Shown: positions 1 through 9,976, counted from the stretch's first letter. The stretch is 64,000 bases of DNA from an uncultured Pseudomonadota bacterium (GCA_913057905.1 CAJXPB010000006.1:1-64000), one strand, 5' to 3'. The notes: a model not told the origin generated them from the letters alone. Translations and numbers: made by a program.

Positions 1-33
1 AGTTTTCAGATCGGGATGGACAAACTCGACGGA

Positions 34-103
34 TTCGGATGAATCCATCGCGTAGCCTGCGTGGATTTGGCTACCTGAGCCTCATATATCGTGCGCCGTT
101 ACA
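34..103. repeat. 70-bp dispersed repeat, copy 1
   Basis: This stretch matches 14364-14433 at about 64 of 70 positions. It lies just upstream of the ISKra4-like relic here and upstream of a signal-anchored protein gene at the other site. No open frame is shared, so it is probably a non-coding repeat or a fragment of one. Confidence 0.7.
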
Positions 104-161
104 GTTGTTGAGAGTGAGACCTCACGAGTTTTCACCTCGACATCGGCCACGGTGGCGCACC

Positions 162-1566
162 ATGTTCAATTGTGAGAGACTCACGAATGAGAACAAGGAA
201 TTCGATGAGGTACTAGAGCTGGTCCGAGACGAGAAGGAACAGCTCGAGGAATCGGTCAAGTGTGGAGACATCGATGGTCGCCAGCTCGAAGACGCGTGGA
301 GAGAACTCAGCCAGGTGTTCGAACGCAAAGGGCGATCTGCGGTGATGGAAGCGGCCGACACCGATGCAGAGATGATCTGGATCGACGGGGAGGAATACTA
401 CCGCGTCGTCTCGGCTTGCGGACCCAAGACGTATCGAGCGATGAGCGGTGAGGTCAGCGTCGAGCGGGGCGTCTATCGAAAGAAGTAAGAACACAACGCC
501 CCGCTGGCCAGCCCCCCCTGGAGATGAGATGGGGCATGGTTGACGCAAGCTGGACGCCGCGAGCCGCCGAGGCGATGGCCCATCTCAGCCGGAAGATGCC
601 CGAAGGTGAAGCTGAAGAGACGAGCCAGGAGCTTTGCGCGCATCGGCCGAACGCTTGGAGAGGTCTGCCATGCCAATGTCCAGTCGATCGACGAAGCACT
701 CCTCGAGGTGGCCCACGTCCCGGAGTCGGCCCACAGCATTGCCGTCAGCGTCGACCGTGTCAGCCTTCCACTCCACGAGTCCGACACGCCCGGCTGGAGA
801 AACAAACGCAGGGCCGACCGGGACATCTGTTATCGGATGGCCTGGTGTGCCACGGTCTCGGTGTATAACGGCCGGGGAGAGCCGGTCTGGACCCGGCGTC
901 TGGCAAAGATCCCTACCGAAGATGCCCAGGAATCGGCTCGGTGAGCGGCTGGCCCGGTGCGTCCGTCCCATCAAGGAGGAACATCCGGACCTCAAGATTA
1001 TGTGTCTGTCGGATGGGGCCTCCGAGATCGCCGACCTTCTGGATGAATGGATTGTCTCACAGGCCTGGTCCGGCGACGCCCATCGGCTGGTCGACCCATG
1101 GCATCTGTACAGCTACCTGGCGGCGGCAGCGAAGGCCCACTACGACGAGGATACGGCATGCCTCCAGGTCCAGGCGTGGCGGCTTGAGCTATTGAACAAG
1201 CCCCATGAGATCGACTTCATCCACGACGAGATAGGCGCCTGAGACGACCGGAACACTGTCGTCGATGCCGAAAAGCCGATCGAGCAAGCCCTGACATATA
1301 TCGAGGGCCGCAAACCTCGGATGAACTATGCCCGGCATCGGAAAGCGGTTCGGACGTTCGGAACCGGCCACGTTGAGGCAATCTGCAAGTCACTCGTCGA
1401 GCTCCACATGAAGCGAAACGACATGTACTGGAAATCTGGCGGAGCCCCAGCCATCCTGCATCTGCGCAGCCTGGCGAAGCCAGACGGATGGGACAGGGGC
1501 ATCGAGCAGGTGCTGGAAACTTACACGACCGACGACCCGATTCACGTACGGAACCGGGTCGCTTGA
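162..1566 (+). pseudogene. ISKra4-like transposase, broken by stops and a frameshift
   Basis: Pieces of one transposase follow each other in order. An N-terminal helical part ends at a stop at 486-488. A central part resumes at about 540 in the same frame and shifts frame near 940. An in-frame TGA at 1240-1242 interrupts the C-terminal part, which runs on to 1566. The central part has a typical catalytic-core text (LSDGASEIADLLDEW, LVDPWHLYSYLA), and the end carries YWKSGGAPAILHLRSL, which resembles the conserved C-terminal block of ISKra4-family transposases (family knowledge). It is non-functional as written. No terminal repeats were found, so the element boundaries are unknown. Confidence 0.7.
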
Positions 1567-1676
1567 TAATCAACTGTATCAGGCCCTTTCGAGACAACGA
1601 GTTCTTCAAATTCCTCGTCCTGCGCGAGAACGAAAACCGATTGATCGGCGCTTAACCCAGCCCGATCCAGAGGCAC

Positions 1677-3164
1677 CTAAATAAGACCATATTTCTTTAT
1701 ATAGCCAGCAAGCTCACGCCCATTAATCAGGGTAATCGGAGAGGCGCCTTTCTCCTTAGCGGCACGCCTAGCGTCTTGAGTGAAATTACTAGTTGTTACA
1801 ATAGTACCACGGTGCGCATCGAATCGATGCATACTACCTCGAAGTGCATCCAACGTTGGACGACCAACACTGTTTTCCGATGCGTAGCGTTTGACTTGTA
1901 CTACTACCAAATCTCGAGAAAGCCTTTGAGACGAACGGGCTACTACATCTACCCCTTTATCGTTTGTGGCAGGGGTAAGCCGAACTTCTTCATATCCCAT
2001 TTTAACGAGAAGTTCATGGACCAACTTTTCGAGCTCCCGTGGCTCAATCTCCCGAAGCCTCGCCACTAATGCCCCTTGAGAAGCTGCAGAGTTTGGTTCT
2101 TGCGTTTCCCTCCATTCGCCAACCCATCGATCCCTTGTTGGTTCTTCGAAGCCATCTCCATCCACTGGTTTGTGTCGTTCTGGACCACAATAAGTAGCGT
2201 AACAGGCCATTCCTTCACAGTAAGTTGGCTCCTCAGGCGGGTCTTCTGGAACTGGAAACGTTTCCAGTATCTCTTCAGCGGCCTCCTTCATAAGTCCTGA
2301 AATATCAGCAGCCGTATAATGTCTGGCGCGCTGATGCCAGTTAGTCCTAGTTATCGACTTCTTTGAATCTACGTTCCTAAGTAAATTATCAATTTCCTTT
2401 CTGCTCAGATATTCGGGTGGCTCGCCGACTTCTGTATTAGAATATTGCATCCAATATTTAATGTGAAAGAGGTATTCGACCGGACGGTTTGGTAAGGGCT
2501 GCCTTGGATCTAAGTTCGTACGACCGCTTTTTAGATTTAGGTCCATAGCCAATCCACGCCGTTCCTTATGTTCTGGATGTTGAAAATCCACAATTGGACG
2601 AAAAGGGTAATCTCCATCCTCTAGACTTCTTCTTCCATACCCTTCAGTGAGGTTTATATCGCGACCATGAAGACTCCAGAGCGGAACGACTTTGATTCCT
2701 TGTTTACCTCGGGGCTCATCTAGAGCGTTGTGTTTGTTACGTTTCACATTCTCAAATTCAATACCACTTCGTGCCTCAATAGGGTCTCGCACTTGGAAAG
2801 CTCCGTCATCTATGGCGGCTATTCTAAAGTTCGTGATTATGAGGTTTGGCCATGAAATACCAAGCAAAATTTCATTTTTTGACATTGGAAACTTCTCACA
2901 GAAAATATCAATTTTTTGTTCGTAATTTCGAACCTCCTTGATTTTAGGTTCGATATTGTTTGGGGATTCATTTTTGGTGGCTAAGTAACTAATACGACCA
3001 TAGAATTCGTGGGGCGAATGCGCAAAAACCAAATTGTTGGTGATTAAAAAATATTTCGCCCAAAATTTGGGTTGGGTCGTTTTTATAGTTTTTTTAGTAA
3101 AAATTTCCTCAAGTTGCTGTGAGCTGTAATCTTCGATCGTATCGAAATCGAACCTAGTAGACAA
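1677..3164 (-). CDS. Mrr-type restriction endonuclease with an unknown N-terminal domain
   Basis: This 495-residue protein ends in a restriction-endonuclease-like domain of the Mrr_cat type, about residues 370-495. The domain starts with LREIEPRELEKLVHELL and has the catalytic pattern NDKGVDVV, then VVQVKRY (D, then Q-x-K), and later a TTSNFT motif. Such enzymes cut DNA, often modified DNA (family knowledge). The first 370 residues match no family I recognise and contain a Cys-rich stretch near residues 315-330 (CEGMACYATYCGPERH). The start is TTG with GAGGT upstream; no in-frame ATG gives a full N-terminus. The gene is clearly AT-richer than its surroundings and sits between transposon relics, which suggests recent transfer. 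The N-terminal part may recognise the target, but that is inference. Confidence 0.75.
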   Translation of the reverse strand: MSTRFDFDTIEDYSSQQLEEIFTKKTIKTTQPKFWAKYFLITNNLVFAHSPHEFYGRISYLATKNESPNNIEPKIKEVRNYEQKIDIFCEKFPMSKNEILLGISWPNLIITNFRIAAIDDGAFQVRDPIEARSGIEFENVKRNKHNALDEPRGKQGIKVVPLWSLHGRDINLTEGYGRRSLEDGDYPFRPIVDFQHPEHKERRGLAMDLNLKSGRTNLDPRQPLPNRPVEYLFHIKYWMQYSNTEVGEPPEYLSRKEIDNLLRNVDSKKSITRTNWHQRARHYTAADISGLMKEAAEEILETFPVPEDPPEEPTYCEGMACYATYCGPERHKPVDGDGFEEPTRDRWVGEWRETQEPNSAASQGALVARLREIEPRELEKLVHELLVKMGYEEVRLTPATNDKGVDVVARSSQRLSRDLVVVQVKRYASENSVGRPTLDALRGSMHRFDAHRGTIVTTSNFTQDARRAAKEKGASPITLINGRELAGYIKKYGLI

Positions 3165-3379
3165 AACAACCTCGCTGAAAGTAGGTTTAACCAGTTGACT
3201 GCACTTACCTCATTCAACCAAAAACACTGATCATCTTGACAAAGAGGCGTTAACACTTAATCGAGAATCCTTCCGGATCGAGAATAGTCGATGACGTCTA
3301 TTATTCAAGATGATTTCGTGGTGGACCTTTGCAAATGGATCTTGTCGCTCACCAATGGCAAGGGGTCTGATTCAGTTGA

Positions 3380-3691
3380 TTTTCAAACCACGCGATTACA
3401 GACCTAAATCGTGTCATCTGTCGTGTAGATTTAGCCCGTCTCGTCGATGCCTCCCTCCCAATTCGTGATCGCGTTAAAACAAAAAAAGAGGAAAGAACAG
3501 AAAAGTCGAAATTGTGTTTTTTTGACGTAGATCCGACTAAGGGTCGAGAAACGACGAAAATGAATGGTGCCCAGCCATGGATGGTAGGCTTAGGAACGAT
3601 ATTGAGAACTGCTGTTCCCGCTGTCATCGAGAAGTGCGCCGAGGCCTTTGAATCTTACAGCGTCAACGGACGGTCGAGGTCATCGTTTTGA
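3380..3691 (+). other. start-less open frame, possible gene remnant
   Basis: A 103-codon frame is open from a stop at 3377-3379 to a stop at 3689-3691 but has no credible start codon or ribosome site. Its translation (for example RVDLARLVDASLPIRDRV) looks protein-like and the DNA is AT-rich like the Mrr gene. It may be the tail of a lost gene truncated by the IS4-like relic that begins at its end. I do not recognise it. Confidence 0.25.
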
Positions 3692-4330
3692 TCTGGAGGT
3701 TTATCCTGGGTTTTCCTACCGAGGCGACGTGTACGTTGGCTTCGTTGAAATGCCGGTTCAAACAGGTGGTCAACATCGGGATCTCGCGTGCTCCCTTTCG
3801 TGGCCGATTGGCAGCCGCCAAAATGCATGTGATTGCAAATGCCAAGACAGGCGGGCGAAACTCGGTCAAGCTGATCCACCAACGCATCCACGACAGCCAT
3901 CCGTTTACGACCGTCGATCGGTGGGTGGAGGGATACTTACTGGCCAATCCAGACACCCTAACGCTCCTGGACCGTCTGGAGCGTCAGACTCTGGATGTCG
4001 CCGCAGCCCAAAACGTCAGACTGGGGGACTCCGGGGATGCTCGCGTACCGCGACCCATGTGTTTCGGCTGGTCAGCCGCAAAGACCCTGACAGCGGGAAG
4101 TATCATCTCTACTTTGTGAACGTCACTGCCGCGATATAGACGCCGGAGGACATCGCCGAAGCATACGAGCTGCGTTGGCAAGTCGAACTGCGGTTTTCTC
4201 GATTAAAATCCAGCCTTCGGCTGCACGAGCTGCCGCTGGCCCCAACCGCAAACGCACAGCCTCTCACGATGCGCTCGACTCAATATTTGTGACGAATTGC
4301 CTTGAATCCAATGTATTTCTAGACGCTTGT
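3688..4330 (+). pseudogene. IS4-family transposase relic
   Basis: Two consecutive frames together give an IS4-type DDE transposase core. The first carries AAAKMHVIANAKTGG and FTTVDRWVEGYLL, typical of the region around the second Asp (family knowledge). The second carries a strand-rich block, KYHLYFVNVTAA, followed by the YREK-like segment AYELRWQVELRFSRLKS. The frame changes near 4060, stops interrupt the end, and the N-terminal third is absent. It is a decayed insertion sequence with no visible inverted repeats. Confidence 0.7.
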
Positions 4331-4459
4331 CCCCAAGCGAGTACCAGTGGCCCCGAACCCAACCAGCCGCCAAAGGCCGATCGGAGCTGGTGATTGGGAG
4401 TCAAGGGGTGCTCATTACTCACATACACCTGATGTGTTCCAGAGAAGAAGGAGATGACG

Positions 4460-4978
4460 ATGGCGGACCAACTCGACGACATGACCGAGGATGAAATTCT
4501 CCAGCGAGCCAAGAAACTTCAATATAGCGAATCGAGACCCGACGAAGCTCAGAAACTCTACGAGCATATACTGACCTCACCCAGATTTTCTTCGGATCAA
4601 AAGGATCTTGCCTCATTCCACCGCGGGAAAATCACCGACCAAACGTTCAGCCGGGATAATGGGCAACAGAGCACCGCAAGTGACGCGGTTGTCGCTCCCA
4701 CTTCTGATGGGGACAAATTAAACGAGAAGTTTTCGACGTTGCGAACTTTCGCCAGTTTTCTGAAGGTCCTTGCCATCCTCAACATCATCGGCGGCTTGCT
4801 CGGCGGTCTCAGCACAATGGCGAGCGGCGCAGGCCTTCTGATATCCTTTAGCATCATTCTTTCTGCCACCTTCTCCTTTGCGATATGCTTCGCTGCCGCC
4901 GAAACACTCGAGGTACTCCCAGACATCGAAGAAAACACCCGCCGCGCCGCTAAACTGCTCAAAGAAAAACTCGAATAG
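4460..4978 (+). CDS. small membrane protein, two predicted helices
   Basis: This 172-residue protein is of unknown function. The first 90 residues are polar and helical (DDMTEDEILQRAKKLQYSE). Two long hydrophobic segments follow at about residues 95-120 and 123-145, with a Gly-rich turn (GGLLGGLSTMASGAG), and then a charged tail (RRAAKLLKEKLE). The start is the ATG at 4460, because GAAGGAG at 4447-4453 is six bases before it; the in-frame ATG at 4454 is too close. The gene stands alone between two transposon relics. The charged tail suggests an inner-membrane protein with both termini inside, which is inference. Confidence 0.6.
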   Translation: MADQLDDMTEDEILQRAKKLQYSESRPDEAQKLYEHILTSPRFSSDQKDLASFHRGKITDQTFSRDNGQQSTASDAVVAPTSDGDKLNEKFSTLRTFASFLKVLAILNIIGGLLGGLSTMASGAGLLISFSIILSATFSFAICFAAAETLEVLPDIEENTRRAAKLLKEKLE

Positions 4979-5056
4979 GGCACAAGCCAAAAATTTTCCG
5001 CCGTTAACCCGATCTTCAAACTTTGTATCGTCGTGGACCCACCTTTGAGTTCATGA

Positions 5057-5675
5057 CTGTGGGACGGCACCGGCCTGGCCATCTACAACAAAAGCCTCGA
5101 AGAGGGGCAGATTGGCCGGCGGTGGCGCACAGCCGGAGAGCCGATGCTTCAGTACTTAAGGAGACCAAGCGCGGCCAACTCCGGCAGGAGCTTCGAGAGG
5201 TCAAAGACTTCCTCGACCGCCTTCAGCATCTACAGTTCGGGAGGAGCTCCGAGAAGCGGACCACCGACACCAGAGACGTCGCCGGAAGCAACGTACACCC
5301 GCGCCGGAGACAGACCTTCCCATTATCGAGGAAGTCCTCGAGCTGGAAGAACCCGACAAGATGTGTCCGGAGTGTGATGGCACAGCCACATCGAAGCTGC
5401 CCTTGGCCCGCCGAAACTGCGCGGCACCCAGCGCTACACACCGGAGTTTGCCCTGGAGTTCGCCACCAACAGGTACCTGGACCATTTGCCGCTGGAGCGG
5501 CAGCCCCGCCGGATGGCCCGTCAGGGGCTGAAGGTCTCATCCCAGACGCTCTGCGATCAGCTCGACCGACTCGGCGACCACGTCGAGGCTATCTACGAAG
5601 GCATCGGTCAGTGGATTCGGGGCGGCGATGTGATGGGGATGGACGAGACGCCCTGGCCTCACCAGCTCGCGCGAG
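5057..5675 (+). mobile_element. IS66-family relic with an internal deletion
   Basis: This plus-strand sequence joins the end of an IS66 tnpB-like gene (5057-5150, matching the reverse complement of about 8990-9065) to pieces of tnpC: the coiled N-terminal region (5160-5260), the region after the zinc-binding part (5390-5480) and the start of the catalytic core ending GMDETPWP (5480-5665). Frames change several times. It is related to, but clearly diverged from, the IS66 copy at 7217-9700, so it is an older insertion rather than part of the same element. Confidence 0.8.
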
Positions 5676-5901
5676 AAATCAAAGGAGCTTTTCGGGGCTG
5701 GAAATCCACCCGTGGTGTCGTGTTAAACTGCGTCATCGTAGGCCGACCATTGAACTTGGCGAGAATCACCAACTCACCCAGTAATCCCCCCAACCTCCAC
5801 TCAAGAAGGTCCCCCTATTCATTAATGACGTAAGTTAACACCTCGGCTCGACACTGGTAATCATTCGGATAAGACAACTTCCTCACTACGGACCAATCTA
5901 A
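5676..5901. other. intergenic, no gene seen
   Basis: After the IS66 relic the sequence reads through a short frame (REIKGAFRGWKSTRGVV) that I cannot place, then becomes AT-rich in front of the next gene. I see no promoter that I would defend. Confidence 0.3.
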
Positions 5902-7155
5902 ATGAATGAAAAGCTAGATAATTTAAGTAAAATGCGAGTTCGACCGAGGCGAGAACGGGTTCAAGTTGATAACCTGAGAACTCTGGATTGCAAGAATCCG
6001 GACGAACTATACGACCGCAAACTTCGGAACTTTCTCACCGGGAATGCCCTGAGCACGCGGACGAGAGTTCGACTAAGCGACGTGTCACTACGGGATCCAG
6101 AATATGATTACTCCAGCTTAAGCAAGGATCTAGATAACGACGCGGGTCGAGCATCAATCTTGGACTTTCATAAACGAAGAATTCGAGCCGGGTATCGTCC
6201 GCCGATTGAATTGTATTTTAATAGACGAATAGAACAGTTTGTTTGCCCAGATTCGCCACTAATATATGAAGCATATGATTCCTTAGGTGTAAGTATTCCC
6301 CCCGCAGAAATCATAGGTTCTCATCCAAAGAAACATGGATTTTCGGGCTTTCAGTTTATACAATATCATGATGAGGAGGACTCGAAGCCAATAAACGTAT
6401 TTCAGGGCGCGATAGAATCTGAGGATGAAAGCGTACCCTCGTTGATTAAACCATCGGATTGGCCTTCGACTCGACGCGGCGTAACTAATTTGCTGGATCA
6501 ACTTGTAGAATTCGTGAGTGACGGCCTCGATAGACTTAGAACGTTTCATTCGGACTACGATGACGATATTGATCACCACGATATTCTGTGTTCATATTTG
6601 GTCCGTATTAATAGAATCGTGGAGAATATGGAATTCTTGTGTACGTCGAAAAAGGGCGATATTGCGTTGATTCTTCTCCGTAGCTTATATGAAATGGCTC
6701 TCTCGTTTAATGTATATTGGCTTTATCCAGATAAACTCTTCAGGTATTTTCAATCAGATGCTCTTATGTCGCGAAAAGCTGTTAATAGGTCTCTGGAAGA
6801 TGTGCGAGAAAGATTGATCAGGGATGGTGTATCACGTTCGACGGCTCAAGAACATCTTGAGGGGTGCCGCTCTCTGTATTCATTCGCGACTTATATTCAG
6901 GCACAATCAGAAATCTCACCACTCTCAAATGTGCATGAAAGCATTTATAGCAAGCTGTCTAGTGTTTCTCATCAGGACTTTGTCGAGGCTGCTCGTTTCG
7001 AGGAGGTTCTAAGACAGGATGGGAGAGGATCCAAAAAGGGAAGTATATCGGATAATATAAGTGAAAAAGAACTGAACTTGATCTTAGAGGTGACGACCCT
7101 TTCAGTATCCATGATATATGTTCGATTGATGGGGGGTATCGGCCAAGGGCATTGA
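5902..7155 (+). CDS. DUF5677-like hypothetical protein
   Basis: This 417-residue soluble protein has an AT-rich gene. The first 200 residues are unfamiliar. From about residue 200 it is all-helical, with LVRINRIVENMEFLCTSKKG, then IALILLRSLYEMALSFNVYW and FRYFQSDALMSRKAV. That layout is close to DUF5677 proteins, an uncharacterised helical family that often sits in accessory regions (family knowledge; the match is by eye and uncertain). It has no signal peptide or membrane helix. Flanking IS66 sequences on both sides and base composition like the Mrr gene suggest a transferred gene. A defence role is possible but unsupported. Confidence 0.6.
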   Translation: MNEKLDNLSKMRVRPRRERVQVDNLRTLDCKNPDELYDRKLRNFLTGNALSTRTRVRLSDVSLRDPEYDYSSLSKDLDNDAGRASILDFHKRRIRAGYRPPIELYFNRRIEQFVCPDSPLIYEAYDSLGVSIPPAEIIGSHPKKHGFSGFQFIQYHDEEDSKPINVFQGAIESEDESVPSLIKPSDWPSTRRGVTNLLDQLVEFVSDGLDRLRTFHSDYDDDIDHHDILCSYLVRINRIVENMEFLCTSKKGDIALILLRSLYEMALSFNVYWLYPDKLFRYFQSDALMSRKAVNRSLEDVRERLIRDGVSRSTAQEHLEGCRSLYSFATYIQAQSEISPLSNVHESIYSKLSSVSHQDFVEAARFEEVLRQDGRGSKKGSISDNISEKELNLILEVTTLSVSMIYVRLMGGIGQGH

Positions 7156-7216
7156 ACGGTTGTCCAAAGAAATTTAATAACAACAAATATCCGTTCGATA
7201 CGAGTGTTGGAAAGCC

Positions 7217-7228
7217 GTAAGTCCTCGC
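7217..7228 (+). repeat. IS66 left terminal inverted repeat
   Basis: GTAAGTCCTCGC is identical to the reverse complement of 9689-9700. The same first 11 bases also occur at 33494-33504. Confidence 0.8.
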
Positions 7229-7244
7229 GAAACCACGTAAACGG

Positions 7245-7293
7245 CAAAAAAAGAGCCGAAGCGACGCCTGGATAGGCGCGGCTTCGGCTCTTT
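7245..7293 (-). terminator. Rho-independent terminator of IS66 tnpC
   Basis: A 13-bp stem (AAAGAGCCGAAGC at 7250-7262 with its complement at 7281-7293) is followed, reading on the minus strand, by a run of about eight T. It lies directly after the tnpC stop and just inside the left end of the element. Confidence 0.8.
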
Positions 7294-7309
7294 CAGTGCG
7301 GGTAAGTCT

Positions 7310-8861
7310 TCAGCTCAGCTCGTCTCGGACCTCTTCGAAGACCTCGGGCATCGTGACAGTCCCTTCGTCATGGATATCGGCCGCGACGACCCGGCGGAGA
7401 TAGTCGCGAGGATTCTCCCCGCAGATTTTCGCCGTCTCGAAGATGGTGTACAGCATGGCCGCGACTTGCATGCCACGCGGTGACCGACATCCATTGTAAT
7501 TTTTTCTTCCGACGACCGGGCCTCTGATCGCTCGCTCGGTGGCGTTGTTGTCTATCCAGACCTCCGGGTGTTCGACGAAGTGGGTCAATCGCGTCCAGTT
7601 GGTCTTCAGATAATGCAGCGCCTTTCCGAAACCGCTCTTCGGCAGCGCGGTCTGTCGGTTCCGCCAGACATCGATCTGGTTCAAGATGTGAGCCGATTCG
7701 GTCTCTCGGAGATGAGCCCTCGACGCCCGGAGCTCCCAGCCTTCATCCGGATCCCGGGCTCGGGATTCGACCTCGTAGAGCGCACCGATCAGATCAAGGA
7801 TCTCCCCGCACGCCTCGGGTCGATTGCTCTCGCATTCGAGAAATTTTCGTCGGGCATGGGGCTTTATGCTGCTGCGGAGTGCAGCAGGCTGCTTGACGGA
7901 TGGCGTGTTCCGAGCAGCGGACGGCCTTGTCGTAGGATTTCAGGGCATCGGTCACCAGCCAGCCCGAAAAGTCACCCATCAGCTCCTGCGCTACTTCCCC
8001 ACTCCGTGAATCTCGCAGCGCATACCAGGCCGCGCCGCGGTCACGGAGCACCCAGAGCTGCCACTTCTTGGCGCCCCCTTTCTTGATGTGCGGCCAGGGC
8101 GTCTCGTCCATCCCCATCACGTCTCCGCCCCGGATCCACTGACCGATACCTTCGTAGGTCGCGTGGATATGGTCGCCGAGTCGGTCCAGCTGATCCCAGA
8201 GCGTCTGGGATGAGACCTTCAGCCCCTGTCGGGCCATCCGGCGGGCCTGACGTTCCAGCGGCGATGGTCCAGGTACTTGTTGGTGGCGACTTCCAGGGCA
8301 AATTCTGGCGTATACCGCTGAGTACCGCGCAGTTTCGGGGGGCCAAGGGCAGCTTCGATGTGGCCGCATCGACAGCGGTATTTCTGGCGTCTGACCTTCT
8401 TGACGAAGAAACTCCGCTCGACGACCTCGACCATCTCGCTGTCTTCCGAGCAGTTGCCCATCTCGTCGAGCGGATCTACCGCCCCAGGGGCACTTGGTCG
8501 CTTCGCTCCCGGCGCACTCCGGACAGATCCTGTCGGGTTCGTCGAGCTCAAGGACTTATTCGACGATGGGGAGGTCCGTCTGTGGCGCCGGTGTGCGTCG
8601 CTTCCGGCGGCGCCTCCGCCTGCCGGTGGTCCGCTTCTCGGAGCTTCTGCCAAACTGCAGGTGCTGAAGGCGGTTGAGGAAGTCTTTGACCTCTCGGAGC
8701 TCCTGCTGGAGTTGGCCGCGCTTGGTCTCTTTGAGATTGTCGACCTCCGTGGCAAGTCGCGCCACGACTTCGTGCAATTTTCCGATCTCGGCATCCTGCA
8801 GAATCGCTACCTGGCGGAGGCGCTCGAGGTCAGTTTCGTTTTGGAGATCGATATCGGCCAT
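7310..8861 (-). pseudogene. tnpC: IS66 transposase tnpC, several frameshifts
   Basis: Four pieces in different frames make one IS66 transposase. The leucine-zipper-like N-terminus (8556-8861) has LQQELREVKDFLNRLQHLQF. The Cys zinc-finger region (about 8260-8480) has CRCGH. The catalytic part (about 7860-8260) has GMDETPWP and VTDALKSYD. The C-terminal part (7310-7684) has WIDNNATERAIRG and GRKNYNGCRS, the typical IS66 end. At least three frameshifts separate them (near 8560, 8260 and 7860). The full-length protein cannot be made from this sequence unless the shifts are assembly errors. Confidence 0.85.
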
Positions 8862-8895
8862 AATGATCTCATTTGATCACATGCCGATCACCCGG

Positions 8896-9249
8896 TCAAG
8901 GAGCAAATTCAGGAGGGGACAGCGGCTCGCGGCCGACCAGCTCGCAGCCCTCCAGAAACAGTGAAAGCTCCGCCGATGTCATCTGAAGCATCGGCTCTCC
9001 GGGCGTGCGCCACAGCCGGGCAAATTGTCCCTCTTCGAGGCGTTTGTTGTAGATCGCCAGACCCGTGCCGTCCCACAGTAGGACCTTGCACAGATACCGG
9101 CGCCGATTGACGAAGAGGAAATAATCGCCACTGAGCAGGTCAGCCTCAAACTCCTGGCGGACCAGCCCGCTGAGGCCGTTGTGGCCCTTCCGCAGGTCAC
9201 ACGGTTTGGGGTAGGCCCAGACGCGGACCTTCCGGTTGGTCCCGATCAT
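8896..9249 (-). CDS. tnpB: IS66 accessory protein TnpB
   Basis: This 117-residue protein is the IS66 Orf2/TnpB type, essentially full length for the family. Diagnostic text is VWAYPKPCDLRKGHNGLSG near the N-terminus, where the family often has a PVDFRKG-like motif, then YFLFVNRRRYLCKVLLWDGTG and NKRLEEGQFARL. It is needed together with the transposase for movement (family knowledge), though its mechanism is unclear. It overlaps tnpA by four bases, which suggests translational coupling. The reading frame is intact. Confidence 0.92.
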   Translation of the reverse strand: MIGTNRKVRVWAYPKPCDLRKGHNGLSGLVRQEFEADLLSGDYFLFVNRRRYLCKVLLWDGTGLAIYNKRLEEGQFARLWRTPGEPMLQMTSAELSLFLEGCELVGREPLSPPEFAP

Positions 9250-9617
9250 CCCAGCCTCCGGGCCGCCTCCACGGCCTGGGTGACTGTCAGCCCTTCAATC
9301 CTCCAGCCCGACGGCGATACAAGCGCGACGCCCTCGGTTTCGGCCTCCGGCGCGGTCGGCTCCTCGACGATCGCCACCGGGCGGAAACTCTCCGAGGTCT
9401 CGGATCTCGCAGTCGTAGACCGCTTCGATCGCCACCGACGCAGCGTCACCCACGGGACATCGATCTCCGAGCTGATCCGCTTCTGGGTCCAGCCGGCCTT
9501 GCGCAGTCGGTCGACCAACCGAACGGCGTCCTGACGAAACTCTTCCGGATAGCGGCTGTTGGTGCGCCGGTCGGCCCGCCGTTTCAGGTCTTCAATAATG
9601 GCGTCGATGTCTGTCAT
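9246..9617 (-). CDS. tnpA: IS66 accessory protein TnpA (HTH)
   Basis: This 123-residue protein is the first gene of the IS66 element. It has an N-terminal helix-turn-helix of the Tnp_1/IS66 Orf1 type (YPEEFRQDAVRLVDRLRKAG, then ISSEIDVPWVTLRRW) and a C-terminal segment typical of IS66 TnpA (SGWRIEGLTVTQAVEAARRL). It probably binds the element ends. It overlaps tnpB by four bases. The start ATG at 9617 lies 83 bp inside the right end of the element, leaving room for a promoter. The frame is intact. Confidence 0.92.
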   Translation of the reverse strand: MTDIDAIIEDLKRRADRRTNSRYPEEFRQDAVRLVDRLRKAGWTQKRISSEIDVPWVTLRRWRSKRSTTARSETSESFRPVAIVEEPTAPEAETEGVALVSPSGWRIEGLTVTQAVEAARRLG

Positions 9618-9688
9618 GATGGCTCCTGAATCAGTCCAGTTGAGCCATCACTCTATCACGCGAAACGGCCGCCGTGTGGCGGGTTCTG

Positions 9689-9700
9689 GCGAGGACTTAC
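9689..9700 (-). repeat. IS66 right terminal inverted repeat
   Basis: This is the reverse complement of the left end at 7217-7228, 12 of 12 bases. Confidence 0.8.
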
Positions 9701-9838
9701 GGCTTTTCGACTGGACAGAAGACTTCTTGGACGGCTTCCGGAATGCGTCTTGACGTATCGATTAACGGTCAACTTTGCTGCCCCACTCAAGTCCTGAACT
9801 AACATCCTCGGCAGCCTTTGCGGCCATCGCTTCGTTCT

Positions 9839-9976
9839 TCAGATCCGCCATGGATTTCGTCGTTCATCTCCGCGACGCAAATCCGTTCCACACCGAACGC
9901 AGTAGGCAGCCAGACCCCGTCCGCTGGCGATGTCTTCGATTTGCTCCTCATCGATCCTAATCTCAATCTTGGCCAT
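9839..9976 (-). CDS. possible 45-residue protein
   Basis: A short frame encodes MAKIEIRIDEEQIEDIASGR followed by a CVRCG motif and a basic tail. The translation looks natural (a regular strand, then an amphipathic helix), but no clear ribosome site precedes it and it may be the start of a truncated gene. The remainder of 9701-10107 holds no other gene that I can support. Confidence 0.3.
   Translation of the reverse strand: MAKIEIRIDEEQIEDIASGRGLAAYCVRCGTDLRRGDERRNPWRI

Larger units (their letters stand above)
7217..9700 (-). mobile_element. IS66-family insertion sequence, about 2.48 kb
   Basis: The ends match as inverted repeats: GTAAGTCCTCGC at 7217-7228 and its reverse complement at 9689-9700. 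GTAAG ends and a length near 2.5 kb fit IS66 (family knowledge). Gene order on the minus strand is tnpA, tnpB, tnpC, as expected. The flanking 8-mers (GGAAAGCC and GGCTTTTC) are not a direct duplication but are near reverse complements, so the inverted repeat may extend outward by about six bases. tnpC is frameshifted, so the copy can probably move only with help from an intact relative. Confidence 0.85.

Noticed and set aside
3349-3627. Minus-strand frame of 92 codons
   Set aside because: No ribosome site and low-complexity translation; the plus-strand frame at 3380-3691 looks more like protein, though still weak.
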